Positions 54,275-63,108 of a DNA stretch of 64,000 nt are shown here, piece after piece. The stretch is taken from NCBI RefSeq assembly GCF_900112035.1, contig NZ_FOKC01000011.1, positions 62,001 through 126,000 on the forward strand, written 5' to 3'. Both the position numbers and the translations under genes were made by a program. The notes below the pieces were generated by a model. That model saw nothing but the letters and a program-made list of their open reading frames with translations, ran no database searches and was not told where the DNA came from. Numbering within the stretch: the stretch's first letter is position 1; the number at the start of each line of letters is the position of its first letter. This stretch comes from Nocardioides alpinus. GTDB lineage: Bacteria; Actinomycetota; Actinomycetes; Propionibacteriales; Nocardioidaceae.

Positions 54275-55651
54275 ATGCCCGAGTCCTCCATCACGGCCGA
54301 CTCCGCCGACGGCCGTCGGTTCGGCTTCGCCGGCGTCGGAGCCGACGCGCTGCGATCCGGCGACCTCGTGGTCCTGTCCCCGGGCTCCGGCCGGATCCTC
54401 GGCCAGGTCACCGACCCCGCCCGCGCCGGCGCCGACGGGTACGGACAGGTGCTCGGCGGGATCGACGGTGACCGGCTCGACCACCTCCCCCAGCCCCCGT
54501 TCGCCTCGGCCGCGGTGGCACCTGCAGGTCACCCGGAGCTCCAGCTCCTCCAGGCCTCGAGCGGCGCCGGGCTGCCGGTCGGCACCTGGACCTCGGGCGA
54601 CACCGGCGCGGACGCGCGGCTGCGCGCCCAGGGGTTCGGCAGGCACACGTTCCTGTGCGGGCAGAGCGGCTCGGGGAAGACCTATGCCCTCGGCGTGCTG
54701 CTCGAGCAGGTGCGGCTGCACACCGGGCTGCGGATCGTGGTGCTGGACCCCAACGCCGACTACGTCCGGATGAACCAGGTGCGCCCCGGCGTGCCCGACG
54801 ACGTGGCCGCCGCCTGGCAGGAGCGGGGACCGGTCACCGTGCTCGGTTCCGACGCCAGTGGCGCCGAGCCGCTGCGGCTCCGCTTCGCCACCATGCCCCG
54901 GGCCGCCCAGGCTGCGGTGCTGCGGCTGGATCCGCTGCGCGACCGCGGCGAGTACAACCTGTTCGTACGCCTCATGGGACACGGCAGGACCGCCGGGGTG
55001 GCGACCGTCGTGGCCGAGCTCGCCGCGGGCACGCCCGACGAGCGGGCCCTCGCGCAGCGCATGGAGAACCTCGGACTCCTCGACTGGGAGGTGTGGGCCG
55101 CGGGGCAGACATCGGCGGCCGAGGTGGTGGACGCCGGGGCCTCGATGACCGTGCTCGACCTCAACGGCTTCAAGGACCCGCACGAGTCCACCGCCGTGTG
55201 CCTCGACCTCGTCGAGCACCTCTGGGCGCGGCGCGCCGACCGCACCCCGACCCTGCTCGTCCTCGACGAGGCACACAACCTGTGCCCGGCCGAGCCCTCG
55301 GGGACCATGCAGGCCGCCCTCGTCGACCGGCTCATCCAGATCGCGGCCGAGGGGCGGAAGTACGGCCTCTGGCTGCTCCTCTCGACGCAGCGCCCCTCCA
55401 AGCTGCACCCCCAGGTGCTGTCCCAGTGCGACAACCTGGTCCTCATGCGGATGAACTCGCGCGCGGACCTCGCGGAGCTGGCCACGGTGTTCGGGTCCGT
55501 GCCGCACGAGATGCTGGACGCGTCCCCGACCTTCACGCAGGGGGAGGCACTGGTCGCCGGCCCGCTGGCGCCCGTCCCGACGCTGCTCCGGATGGGTGAC
55601 CGCATCACCGTCGAGGGTGGCAGCGACGTCCGGGTGCCCGACAGGTCCTGA
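54275..55651 (+). CDS. HerA-like ATPase (HAS barrel plus DUF87)
   Basis: This 458-residue protein starts at ATG after GGGAGG. The N-terminal 100 residues form a HAS-barrel-like module (GFAGVGADALRSGDLVVLSPGSGRILGQVTD). The ATPase has Walker A CGQSGSGKTYAL and Walker B TLLVLDEAHNLCP, and the sensor/arginine region LLLSTQRPSKLHPQVLSQCDN. HerA ATPases usually pair with NurA nucleases in DNA processing or phage defence. Here the only partner, overlapping by one base (TGATG), is a membrane phosphodiesterase. Confidence 0.88.
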   Translation: MPESSITADSADGRRFGFAGVGADALRSGDLVVLSPGSGRILGQVTDPARAGADGYGQVLGGIDGDRLDHLPQPPFASAAVAPAGHPELQLLQASSGAGLPVGTWTSGDTGADARLRAQGFGRHTFLCGQSGSGKTYALGVLLEQVRLHTGLRIVVLDPNADYVRMNQVRPGVPDDVAAAWQERGPVTVLGSDASGAEPLRLRFATMPRAAQAAVLRLDPLRDRGEYNLFVRLMGHGRTAGVATVVAELAAGTPDERALAQRMENLGLLDWEVWAAGQTSAAEVVDAGASMTVLDLNGFKDPHESTAVCLDLVEHLWARRADRTPTLLVLDEAHNLCPAEPSGTMQAALVDRLIQIAAEGRKYGLWLLLSTQRPSKLHPQVLSQCDNLVLMRMNSRADLAELATVFGSVPHEMLDASPTFTQGEALVAGPLAPVPTLLRMGDRITVEGGSDVRVPDRS

Positions 55652-57681
55652 TGGCCGCCCCGAGGGTTCGCTCCCACCTGGGTGCCGGCGACGGCGCCCG
55701 GCTCCTCGTCGCCTGGCTCGCGTCGGCGGGGTCCCTCGGCGTGGCCGCATGGCTCCTGCCGGGTCTCGAGGTCGACTCGTTCCGGTCCCTGCTGCTCGCG
55801 TCTGCCGTCACCGGCGTCGTCGGACTGCTCGTGCGTCCGGCGCTCGTGCGCGTGACGGCGTACGTCGGCTGGATCGCGGTGCTGCTCGCCGGCCTGCTCG
55901 GCCAGGCGCTGGTCACCTACGTAGCGCTGCAGCTCGTCCCGGGCGTCTCCACGACGGTGTCGGCGGCCGTCGCCGCGGCCTGGATCGTCGCCGCGACCGG
56001 GAGCGCGGTTGCCTGGCTCGGCATCGCCGGCACGGACGACGCCTTCGTCTCGGCTCTCGTGCGCCGCCTGCCACCGGCGGCGACCGTGGAGGATCCCGAC
56101 GTCGACGGGATCGTCTTCGTCCAGGCCGACGGCGTGCCGTTCCCCGTCCTCCAGTGGGCGATCCAGGCCGGGGCGACGCCGACGATGCGGCGGTGGGTGA
56201 CCGGTGGCACCCACGTGCTGCGGGAGTGGACGCCCCAGCTGCCCTGCACGACGCCCGCCAGCCAGCTGGGGATCCTGCACGGCACGGTCGACCGTGTCCC
56301 GGCCTTCCGGTGGTACGACCGCGAGCTCGGACGGCTGCTCGTCGCCAACCGCCCGGCGGACGCCGCCGTCATCGAGGCGCGCGCGAGTGACGGTCGCGGA
56401 CTGCTCGCCGACGACGGCCTGTCGGTGTCCAACCTCTTCACCGGTGACGCGCCGCGGTGGTTCCTGACGATGAGCCGCGCCCGGGTGGCCCGCGGGTCGG
56501 CCCACAACCGCCGTACGGTCGCCGGCTTCCTCGCCGACCCGCAGGGGCTGATGCGCGGGCTCGTGCACACCGTCGCCGAGATCGCCAAGGAACGTTTCCA
56601 GGCACGGGGCCAGGTGCGCCGCGACCTCACGCCCCGGGTGCACCGCGGCTGGACCTTCGCGGGGCTGCGTGCCGTGACCAACGTCCTGATGCGGGACCTC
56701 AACACCTCGATCGTCGCCGAGGAGATGCGTCGAGGCAGGCGGTCCATCTATGTCGACTACGTCGACTACGACGAGATCGCCCACCACGCCGGGATGTTCC
56801 GACCGGAGTCCCTGGCTGCGCTCGACGGCGTCGACCGGGTGCTGGGCACCCTGGAGCGCCTGGCCGCCACGGCACCCCGCCGCTACCACTTCGTCGTGCT
56901 CTCCGACCACGGCCAGTCGCAGGGCCAGCCCTTCGCCGAGCGCCACGGCACCGACCTCGCCGGGCTCTGCGCGCGACTCATGGAGGAGCAGGTCGAGTCG
57001 GTCGACGCCCCTGTCGAGGGCTGGGGCCGCGCGGACGCCGTCGCCGAGGAGATGGCGGCGCCGGGGATCAAGGGTCACCTGGCCGGGCGTGCTGCCGACG
57101 TGACGCGCCGCCACCTGGGCGACGAGAGGGAAGACGACCAGCGCGGCGCGCCGGCCGTGAGCGTGCTCGGTTCCGGCAACCTCGGGCTGCTCTACGTCCA
57201 CGGTCCCACGCGTCTCACGCTCGACGAGCTGTCCCTCCGGTGGCCGGACCTGATCCCCGGGGTCAGCAACCACGCGGGGATCGGATTCGTGGCGGGCATC
57301 GACGTCGCGGGGCGCCCCTGGGCCATCGGCCGCACCGGGCGGATCGCCCTCGACTCCCTCGAGGTGGAGGGCACCGACCCCATGGCGGCGTACGGCGAGC
57401 ACGCGGCGCGCGTGCTGCGGCGAGCGGTGCTGATGCCCGAGGCCCCCGACCTCTACGTCAACAGCACCGTCGACGAGGGCACCCTCGACATCGCCGCCTT
57501 CGAACCCCTGGTCGGGGCCCACGGAGGGTTGGGCGGCTGGCAGGACCGGGCCATGTTCCTGGTGCCCCGGGAGCTGCTCGGATCACTGCCCGAGGGCCGG
57601 ATCGAGGGCGCGGACCACCTGCACCGTGTGCTGGTCGGGATGCTGACCTCGCTGGGCCACCGCGACGGGATCGACCTCTGA
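55651..57681 (+). CDS. Membrane-anchored alkaline-phosphatase-superfamily phosphodiesterase with holin-like N terminus
   Basis: This 676-residue protein has four N-terminal helices that resemble the phage_holin_4_2 fold (residues 15-130), followed by a phosphodiesterase/nucleotide-pyrophosphatase domain. Metal and nucleophile residues are visible: first Asp in FVQADGVPFP, nucleophile Thr in LPCTTPASQ, D/H in DYDEIAHHAG, DH in VLSDHGQSQG and a late His in VSNHAGIGF. The membrane anchor suggests action on a lipid-linked or envelope phosphodiester. It overlaps the HerA-like gene and ends 24 bases from a convergent gene. Confidence 0.85.
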   Translation: MAAPRVRSHLGAGDGARLLVAWLASAGSLGVAAWLLPGLEVDSFRSLLLASAVTGVVGLLVRPALVRVTAYVGWIAVLLAGLLGQALVTYVALQLVPGVSTTVSAAVAAAWIVAATGSAVAWLGIAGTDDAFVSALVRRLPPAATVEDPDVDGIVFVQADGVPFPVLQWAIQAGATPTMRRWVTGGTHVLREWTPQLPCTTPASQLGILHGTVDRVPAFRWYDRELGRLLVANRPADAAVIEARASDGRGLLADDGLSVSNLFTGDAPRWFLTMSRARVARGSAHNRRTVAGFLADPQGLMRGLVHTVAEIAKERFQARGQVRRDLTPRVHRGWTFAGLRAVTNVLMRDLNTSIVAEEMRRGRRSIYVDYVDYDEIAHHAGMFRPESLAALDGVDRVLGTLERLAATAPRRYHFVVLSDHGQSQGQPFAERHGTDLAGLCARLMEEQVESVDAPVEGWGRADAVAEEMAAPGIKGHLAGRAADVTRRHLGDEREDDQRGAPAVSVLGSGNLGLLYVHGPTRLTLDELSLRWPDLIPGVSNHAGIGFVAGIDVAGRPWAIGRTGRIALDSLEVEGTDPMAAYGEHAARVLRRAVLMPEAPDLYVNSTVDEGTLDIAAFEPLVGAHGGLGGWQDRAMFLVPRELLGSLPEGRIEGADHLHRVLVGMLTSLGHRDGIDL

Positions 57682-57705
57682 GGAGGTGCTGCGGTCGGGT
57701 ACTGG

Positions 57706-58005
57706 TCAGACGGGATCGGTGTACGAGACCGGCGTGCCGGTGGCGTGGGCATGGGCGATCTCCCTGCGCGTCGACTCGCCGACGTATCCGCCGGGGTTGA
57801 CGACCAGGACCCGGTCGGCCAGGTCGATCTTGTGCAGGTGGAGCGCGTCGAGCACGACCTTCTGCTCCTCGGTGACCACCTCGTCCGCCTCTCCCGGTGC
57901 GACGACGATGACCCCTGCGTAGGTCAGGTCGCGGTTGGCCGCACGCATCTCGGCCACGAACCGCGCAGAGCCGCAGATGCAGACGATCTCAGGTCGGTCG
58001 GGCAC
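57706..58005 (-). CDS. Nucleoside 2-deoxyribosyltransferase-like small protein
   Basis: This 99-residue protein starts at GTG after AAGGAG (MPDRPEIVCICGSARFVAEM). The CGSxRF motif, LHKIDLADRVLVVNPGGYVGESTRREI and the conserved late Glu match the short YtoQ-like nucleoside deoxyribosyltransferase family, whose members bind nucleosides or DNA-damage-related bases. Activity is not assured. It lies 80 bases downstream of the potassium-channel gene and has only a weak half-site before it. Confidence 0.75.
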   Translation of the reverse strand: MPDRPEIVCICGSARFVAEMRAANRDLTYAGVIVVAPGEADEVVTEEQKVVLDALHLHKIDLADRVLVVNPGGYVGESTRREIAHAHATGTPVSYTDPV

Positions 58006-58085
58006 GGCTCGCTCCTTCGGTAGGACGGCAAACGTCAGGGTGCAGGGTGACATCCTGCTCACCGGGTTCGTCCGGCGCCACGGCC

Positions 58086-58622
58086 TCAGTCGCGTGGGGG
58101 GTCGGAGCGCGCGACGCCGATCCGGTTGTTGACGAGCCGTGCGACCACAGCGACGAACACCACGTTGACGCCCAGGTGGAGCGTGGTCACCGCGCGGGCG
58201 AGCTGTCCGGTGGGGTGGATGTCGCCGTAGCCGACGGTGGTCATCGTGGTCGCCGCGTAGTAGAGGGCGTCCAGCTTGGTGACGATGCCCGACATCTGGC
58301 CGTCGCTCCGCACGGCCAGCGTGTAGTAGGTCAGGGCGAAGACGAGGAGCGTGAGCTCGAGCAGGATCACGAGGTGCGGGGCGCGCAGGCGTCCCCCACC
58401 GCCGCGCAGCTCCGCGGCGAGCTCCCTGACGACCAGCGCGACGATGAAGGCCGCGCTGAGCACGGTGATCGCCAGGTTGACGCCCAGCCGGACCGGGGCG
58501 TCCCCCGAGCTCACCGGGACCGTGAAGTAGCACACGAGCACTGCCACGAGGACGAGCACGACGACCAGCGGCCCACGTCGGTGGTGCGGGGCCGTCGTGT
58601 CGGGCGTCAGTCCCGTGGGCAT
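58086..58622 (-). CDS. Potassium channel (ion_trans_2 type)
   Basis: This 178-residue protein has four hydrophobic helices and the K+ selectivity filter TTVGYGD in LYYAATTMTTVGYGDIHPTG. Only the filter and final inner helix (LARAVTTLHLGVNVVFVAVVARLV) are canonical; two extra helices precede them. It starts at ATG behind AGGAG, 24 bases after the 58883 gene, probably in one transcript from dyad copy 11. No regulatory (RCK) domain is attached. Confidence 0.9.
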   Translation of the reverse strand: MPTGLTPDTTAPHHRRGPLVVVLVLVAVLVCYFTVPVSSGDAPVRLGVNLAITVLSAAFIVALVVRELAAELRGGGGRLRAPHLVILLELTLLVFALTYYTLAVRSDGQMSGIVTKLDALYYAATTMTTVGYGDIHPTGQLARAVTTLHLGVNVVFVAVVARLVNNRIGVARSDPPRD

Positions 58623-58646
58623 GAGGTTCTCCTGGTCGTGCCGGAG

Positions 58647-58883
58647 TCAGTCCGGAAGGCGTCGCATCTCGATGACGTCGATGCCGAAGGTCTGGAAGCG
58701 ACCGAGCACCCCGTGCAGGTGTGCGGCGTCCTCGATCTCACCGAAGAGCGCGGTTCCGCCCATCGGCCCGGGGGTCGAGGTCAGCTCCGGGAAGGACGCG
58801 AGGACCGCGCCCGAGGGGCGCTCGGCGATCAGGAACTCGTAGCGCACGACAGGGTGGTGTTGCCGTTGCTCGGTCACGCGCAT
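58647..58883 (-). CDS. 78-residue small protein of unknown function
   Basis: The ATG at 58883 follows GAGAGGAG. The protein reads MRVTEQRQHHPVVRYEFLIA, then ASFPELTSTPGPMGGTALFGEIEDAAHLHGVLGRF and ends IDVIEMRRLPD. The strand-helix-strand rhythm suggests a small soluble alpha/beta fold. I do not recognise the family. It is the first gene behind the minus side of dyad copy 11 and likely cotranscribed with the potassium channel. Confidence 0.75.
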   Translation of the reverse strand: MRVTEQRQHHPVVRYEFLIAERPSGAVLASFPELTSTPGPMGGTALFGEIEDAAHLHGVLGRFQTFGIDVIEMRRLPD

Positions 58884-58935
58884 GCTCCTCTCACGGTGCT
58901 TCGCCCCATCGTCGGTGCGCCGACGGGCCGCGACG

Positions 58936-58952
58936 TCATCCGTTGCGGGTGA
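58936..58952. promoter_or_regulatory. 17-bp stress dyad, copy 11 (divergent, before the second large LuxR regulator)
   Basis: TCATCCGTTGCGGGTGA, identical to copy 12. Minus direction: GACGAT 22 nt away, 58883 ATG 52 bases from the dyad. Plus direction: only CGGCCT at 22 nt, lacking the second-position A, and the regulator GTG at 57 bases. Confidence 0.68.
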
Positions 58953-59009
58953 ACGTCGACGGTGGTGGCCGGGTCGGCCTGCCTGTCTGGACAGCAACGC
59001 GGAGCCGCT

Positions 59010-61679
59010 GTGAGTCCCACTATCCTGCAACGCGGGGGACGGAGGCCGGAGGTGGACGCGTCGCGAGCGCGGGTGCTGCGCGCGAAGCTGTTGCCTCCCG
59101 CGCTCCCCGGGTCCGTGCTCGTGCGGCAACGCCTGGTGGACCGGCTCGCCACCCTCCTCGACCCCGACGGCGACGCCCGCCTCGGCCTGGTCACAGGACC
59201 GGCCGGCTTCGGCAAGACGACGCTCCTCAGCAAGTTCGCCACCCATGCGGAGAAGTCCGGGGTCCGCCTCGCGTGGTGCTCGCTCGACCATCGCGACGCC
59301 GACACCTTCCGCTTCTGGTCCTGCGTGCTGGCCGCCCTCTCGGTGGCCGACGCCGGCCTGTCCGCCAGCCTCGCCGGGGTGCCCGCGCCCCGCCGCGCGG
59401 GGAACGAGGACTTCGTCACCACCCTGCTCGAGGCGGTCGACGACCGACCGTCCGTGCTGGTCCTGGTGCTGGAGAACGTGCACGAGATCGCCGACCAGGG
59501 AGTCCTGCGCGACCTCGACCACCTGCTCAGCCGCGCGTCGACCGGACTGCGGATCCTGCTCTCGAGCCGCTCCGACCCGCCGCTGGTCGCGCTGCAGGCC
59601 GCCAAGGTCTCCTGCCGCCTGACCCAGCTGCGCGTCCACGACCTCGCGTTCACCGAGGACGAGACGGTGACGTGGTGCCGGGACCTCGAGGTCGAGCAGC
59701 GCCGGGCGGTGTGGAGCCGGACCGAGGGCTGGCCGGCGATGGTCCGCCTGATGGAGATCGCCATGCGCTCGGGAGCCGTGGACGTCGAGGGGACGCCCTG
59801 GGACACCGGCCTGGCCGACTACCTCTTCACCGAGATCATGCGTCGACAACCCGAGACGGCCCAGCAGGGACTCATGCGGCTCGCCGTCCCGCACACCATC
59901 CCGCTCGACCTCGCCGTCGAGCTGAGCGGTCTCACCGACGCCGGCCACCTCCTCGAGCTGGTGTGCCAGAGCACCGGGCTGATCTCGCTGGTGGCGCAGC
60001 CCGGCCCGACAGCGCCGACCTACCGCATGCACCCGATGCTGCGTGCCTACCTGCACGGTGAGCTGACCCGCCGCGACATCGTGGCCGAGCGCCTCGCGCA
60101 GCGGCAGAGCGCTCGCTGGTGCCTCGCCGCCGGCTTCGGGCTGGACGCGCTCCGCCACTCCACCGCGGTTGCTGATCCTGCCTTCCAGGAGTCCGTCGTG
60201 CGGGCGGTGGGCCCCGGCCTCGTCAACGACGGAGAGGGCGCCCTGCTGCTCGCCGCGCTCGACCAGCCCGGGCGCCGCCGGGGCGAGGAGTCGGTGTGGA
60301 CGACGGTGATCCGAGCGGCCGCGCTGCTCGACTGCGGCCGACTGGCCGAGGCAGCGGTCGCGCTGCAGGGGCTCGGGCCGGTCGAGGGCGACCAGGACGC
60401 CGACCTCGTGCTCGCGCACCGGGCCACCGAGGCGCACCTGCTCCGGCGTCGCGGGTCGTTCCTCGCCGTGCCGCCCGACACCGGCGAGGCGTCGGGGGCC
60501 GAGGACCCCGACCTCCGCCTGATGCTGGCCGTCCAGCGCGGTTCGGCCTGGGTCTGGCAGGGGGACCTCGACGCCGGTGAGGCCGAGCTGCTCCGGGGCA
60601 TCGAGATCGCGCGTGGGCTGGGACGCGAGGCCGCCCTCATCGACTGCCTGGGCGTCCTGGGCGGCCTCCACTCCTCGCGGTCACGCTTCGACGCGATGGT
60701 GGTCGTCGCCCAGGAGGCGATCGACCTCGGTGAGGCGCACGGATGGGCGGACACGCCGCGCATGGCGTACCCCCACATCCTACGCGGGTGGAGTGCCTAC
60801 CAGGACCTCGACGACGACCTGGCCCGCGCGCACGCGCACCTCGCCGAGGCCGCGGTCGAGAAGACCGCCGACCCGACCGTGCTGGCATCGGTCGCCGCCC
60901 TCAACGCCGCACTGTCCTACGACTCCCCCGCGACCGTGGTGGCGGGGCAGCAGGCCGACGACGCCACCGCGATGCACGACCTGGTGGTGGGCCTGCCCGG
61001 GCGCGAGGTCAACCCCGCCCTGGTGGTCTACGCCGCTCTGGGCGACGTCCGGATGAGCATCGAGATGCAGCGCCTGCCACGCGTCCACGAGGTGACGTCC
61101 CTGCTGCGCGCGCGCTTCGGCTCGTGCGGTGACGCGGACCTGATCGAGGCGATCCTGGCGGAGGCGACCGGCCGGCGTGCCGAGGCCCGCGCCCTGCTCG
61201 CGGGGCTGACGCGCGGCCCGCAGCGCCTCGTCGTACCCCTGGTCGAGGCCGAGGCGCTCGTCCTCGCCGCCACGCTGGCCCACGCCGACCACGACGCGTT
61301 CGTCGCCACCGACCTCGCGCGGCGTGCCCTCGACGTCGCTGCGCGGCTCCACGGGTTGCGGCCGCTCGTCGACTCCTACGCAGGGTTCCAGGACCTGCTG
61401 CGCGAGGGCGTGGGCCGCTGGGGCCGGCACGAGCCCCTGGTGGCGCGGGTCCTGGACTACGCAGGCAGCCCGACGACGGTCTCCTCCATCGCCCTGACCG
61501 CGCGCCAGCTCGAGGTGCTACGGGAGCTGCCGTCGCTGCACACCGTCGAGGAGATCGCGGCCATGCTCTACGTGTCGGTCAACACGGTGAAGACACACCT
61601 GCGCAGCCTCTACCGCAAGCTCGGGGTGACGTCGCGCCGCGACGCGGTGGCCGAGGCGCGACGTCTGTCCCTGCTCTGA
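59010..61679 (+). CDS. Large ATP-binding LuxR-family (LAL/MalT-like) regulator, second copy
   Basis: I choose the GTG at 59010 (VSPTILQRGG) behind GGAG, giving 889 residues; a GTG at 58962 is an in-frame alternative. Walker A is GPAGFGKT (residues 63-70), with Walker B-like VLVLVLENVHEI and an SSRSDPP sensor. A TPR-like helical region follows, then the LuxR HTH LTARQLEVLRELPSL with NTVKTHLRSLYRKLGV at the C terminus. Same architecture as the 24787 protein but clearly diverged. Both lie behind the shared dyad, so one or both may activate the regulon. Confidence 0.9.
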   Translation: MSPTILQRGGRRPEVDASRARVLRAKLLPPALPGSVLVRQRLVDRLATLLDPDGDARLGLVTGPAGFGKTTLLSKFATHAEKSGVRLAWCSLDHRDADTFRFWSCVLAALSVADAGLSASLAGVPAPRRAGNEDFVTTLLEAVDDRPSVLVLVLENVHEIADQGVLRDLDHLLSRASTGLRILLSSRSDPPLVALQAAKVSCRLTQLRVHDLAFTEDETVTWCRDLEVEQRRAVWSRTEGWPAMVRLMEIAMRSGAVDVEGTPWDTGLADYLFTEIMRRQPETAQQGLMRLAVPHTIPLDLAVELSGLTDAGHLLELVCQSTGLISLVAQPGPTAPTYRMHPMLRAYLHGELTRRDIVAERLAQRQSARWCLAAGFGLDALRHSTAVADPAFQESVVRAVGPGLVNDGEGALLLAALDQPGRRRGEESVWTTVIRAAALLDCGRLAEAAVALQGLGPVEGDQDADLVLAHRATEAHLLRRRGSFLAVPPDTGEASGAEDPDLRLMLAVQRGSAWVWQGDLDAGEAELLRGIEIARGLGREAALIDCLGVLGGLHSSRSRFDAMVVVAQEAIDLGEAHGWADTPRMAYPHILRGWSAYQDLDDDLARAHAHLAEAAVEKTADPTVLASVAALNAALSYDSPATVVAGQQADDATAMHDLVVGLPGREVNPALVVYAALGDVRMSIEMQRLPRVHEVTSLLRARFGSCGDADLIEAILAEATGRRAEARALLAGLTRGPQRLVVPLVEAEALVLAATLAHADHDAFVATDLARRALDVAARLHGLRPLVDSYAGFQDLLREGVGRWGRHEPLVARVLDYAGSPTTVSSIALTARQLEVLRELPSLHTVEEIAAMLYVSVNTVKTHLRSLYRKLGVTSRRDAVAEARRLSLL

Positions 61680-61685
61680 CAGGGG

Positions 61686-62063
61686 TCAGACGGCGAGCAG
61701 CTTCGCCTTCTGGGCGGCGAACTCCTCCTCCGACAGCACTCCGGAGTCCCGGAGCGCGGCGAGCTTGGTGAGGTCGTCCGCAGTGCTCGGTCCGCCGAAG
61801 TGCGCCCGGAGCGCGTCCTCGCGTGCCCTCACGTCCGCCACCTGGCGCTTGCGCATCCCGTCGCCGCGCACGCCGATGTAGACCAGCGCGGTGAGCAGCG
61901 GGAGGAGGATCAGGAGGAAGATCCATCCCGCCTTGCCCCAGCCCGAGAGGTCGTCACTGCGCAGGATGTCGCCGGTCAGGTTGATCAGCAGGAACAGCCA
62001 GGCGATGAAGAGGAAGAACCAGATCATCGTGAAGACCAGGCTCAGCAGTGGGTAGTTGTCCAT
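61686..62063 (-). CDS. PLDc_N plus SHOCT domain membrane protein (second copy)
   Basis: This 125-residue paralogue of the 20670 protein starts at ATG after AGAAGGA. It has two helices (SLVFTMIWFFLFIAWLFLLINL and KAGWIFLLILLPLLTALVYIGV), the loop GDILRSDDLSGWGKAG, and a C-terminal SHOCT module LTKLAALRDSGVLSEEEFAAQKAKLL. Convergent with the second LuxR regulator, seven bases apart. Its promoter carries dyad copy 12. Confidence 0.84.
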   Translation of the reverse strand: MDNYPLLSLVFTMIWFFLFIAWLFLLINLTGDILRSDDLSGWGKAGWIFLLILLPLLTALVYIGVRGDGMRKRQVADVRAREDALRAHFGGPSTADDLTKLAALRDSGVLSEEEFAAQKAKLLAV

Positions 62064-62155
62064 GTCGATCCTTCTGCGTTGATGTCCCGATCAGGGACGG
62101 GTGAGCCGCACAGCTCGCGGCGCCCCCAGCATGGGAGCCTCGTGAGCGCGCCGGG

Positions 62156-62172
62156 TCATCCGTTGCGGGTGA
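62156..62172 (-). promoter_or_regulatory. 17-bp stress dyad, copy 12
   Basis: TCATCCGTTGCGGGTGA, identical to copy 11. On the minus strand CATGCT lies 22 nt away and the SHOCT start follows 92 bases from the dyad. Confidence 0.68.
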
Positions 62173-62199
62173 GATGCAGGGGCGCGCCACGCTCAGGGG

Positions 62200-62958
62200 T
62201 CAGCCGGCCGTCGCGTCCTCGAGCGGCGCGGGGTCGCCCTCCGCAAGGAGCAAGCGGTACGACGCTCCGGCGATGAGCGCGCCGACGATCGGGGCGAGGA
62301 TGAAGACCCACAGCTGGACGATGGCGTCCCCCCCGGCGAACAGCGCCGGGCCGATGGACCGCGCCGGGTTCACCGACGTGTTGGTCACCGGGATGCTGAC
62401 GAGGTGGATGAGCGTGAGCGCCAGCCCGATGGCGATCGGTGCGAAGCCCTTGGGGGCGCGGGTGTCGGTGACGCCCAGGATGACGTAGAGGAAGACGGCA
62501 GTGAGGACGACCTCGATGACGAGGCCGGCGAGCAGGCTGTAGCCGCCGGGCGAGCGGTCGCCGAAGCCGTTCGTGGCGAAGCCCGAGGCAGACGCGGAGA
62601 AGCCGTCGCGTCCGCTGGCCACGACCCAGAGCACCGTGGCCGCGACGACCGCCGCGACGACCTGCGTGACGATGTAGGCGGGCGCCTCGCGCCAGGCGAA
62701 CCGGCGGGCGGCAGCCAGCCCCAGCGTGACGGCCGGGTTGAAGTGGCCGCCGGACACGTGCCCGACGGCGTACGCCATGGTCAGCACGGTGAGACCGAAG
62801 GCAAGGGAGACGCCCACGAACCCGATGCCCAGCTGGGTCCCGTTGTCGTTGAGGAACTCGGCGGCGAGCACGGCGGAGCCGCACCCTCCGAGGACGAGGA
62901 CGAACGTCCCGAGGAACTCGGCGGCCAGCTTCTGCGCGACGGTGGGGATGGTGGGCAT
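62200..62958 (-). CDS. aqpZ: Aquaporin (AqpZ-type water channel)
   Basis: This 252-residue MIP protein has six helices and both half-pore NPA motifs: GGHFNPAVTLG and TSVNPARSIGPA. The N terminus (AQKLAAEFLGTFVLVLGGCGSAVLAA) is typical of AqpZ rather than a glycerol facilitator, suggesting a water channel. It starts at ATG behind CGGAG. Its promoter carries dyad copy 13, which fits an osmotic role for the regulon. Confidence 0.93.
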   Translation of the reverse strand: MPTIPTVAQKLAAEFLGTFVLVLGGCGSAVLAAEFLNDNGTQLGIGFVGVSLAFGLTVLTMAYAVGHVSGGHFNPAVTLGLAAARRFAWREAPAYIVTQVVAAVVAATVLWVVASGRDGFSASASGFATNGFGDRSPGGYSLLAGLVIEVVLTAVFLYVILGVTDTRAPKGFAPIAIGLALTLIHLVSIPVTNTSVNPARSIGPALFAGGDAIVQLWVFILAPIVGALIAGASYRLLLAEGDPAPLEDATAG

Positions 62959-63047
62959 GTCGACTCCGAGGGGTCAGCAGGTGGCGACCCGGTGGGCCGA
63001 CCGGGCTTGTCCACCTGACACCGTGGCCGCGCCGGCTCGCGCGAGCG

Positions 63048-63064
63048 TCACCCGGAACAGGTGA
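63048..63064 (-). promoter_or_regulatory. 17-bp stress dyad, copy 13, before aqpZ
   Basis: TCACCCGGAACAGGTGA. On the minus strand CACGGT lies 22 nt away and the aqpZ ATG follows 89 bases from the dyad. The plus direction, toward the 63109 gene, has no hexamer at the set spacing. Confidence 0.68.
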
Positions 63065-63108
63065 CTCGCCGCGGCGGGCCACCTGTGGAACCGGTACGTT
63101 CGACGACC

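Noticed and set aside
58034..58050. GGGTGA half-site before the 58005 gene
   Set aside because: The left half (GTCAGGG) does not match TCACCC and the site would be only 29 bases from the start; not counted as a fourteenth dyad.
62084..62098. GTCCC-N5-GGGAC inverted repeat in the leader of the 62063 gene
   Set aside because: The half-sites are in the opposite order to DosR sites and the spacer is 5; more likely a small leader hairpin or chance.
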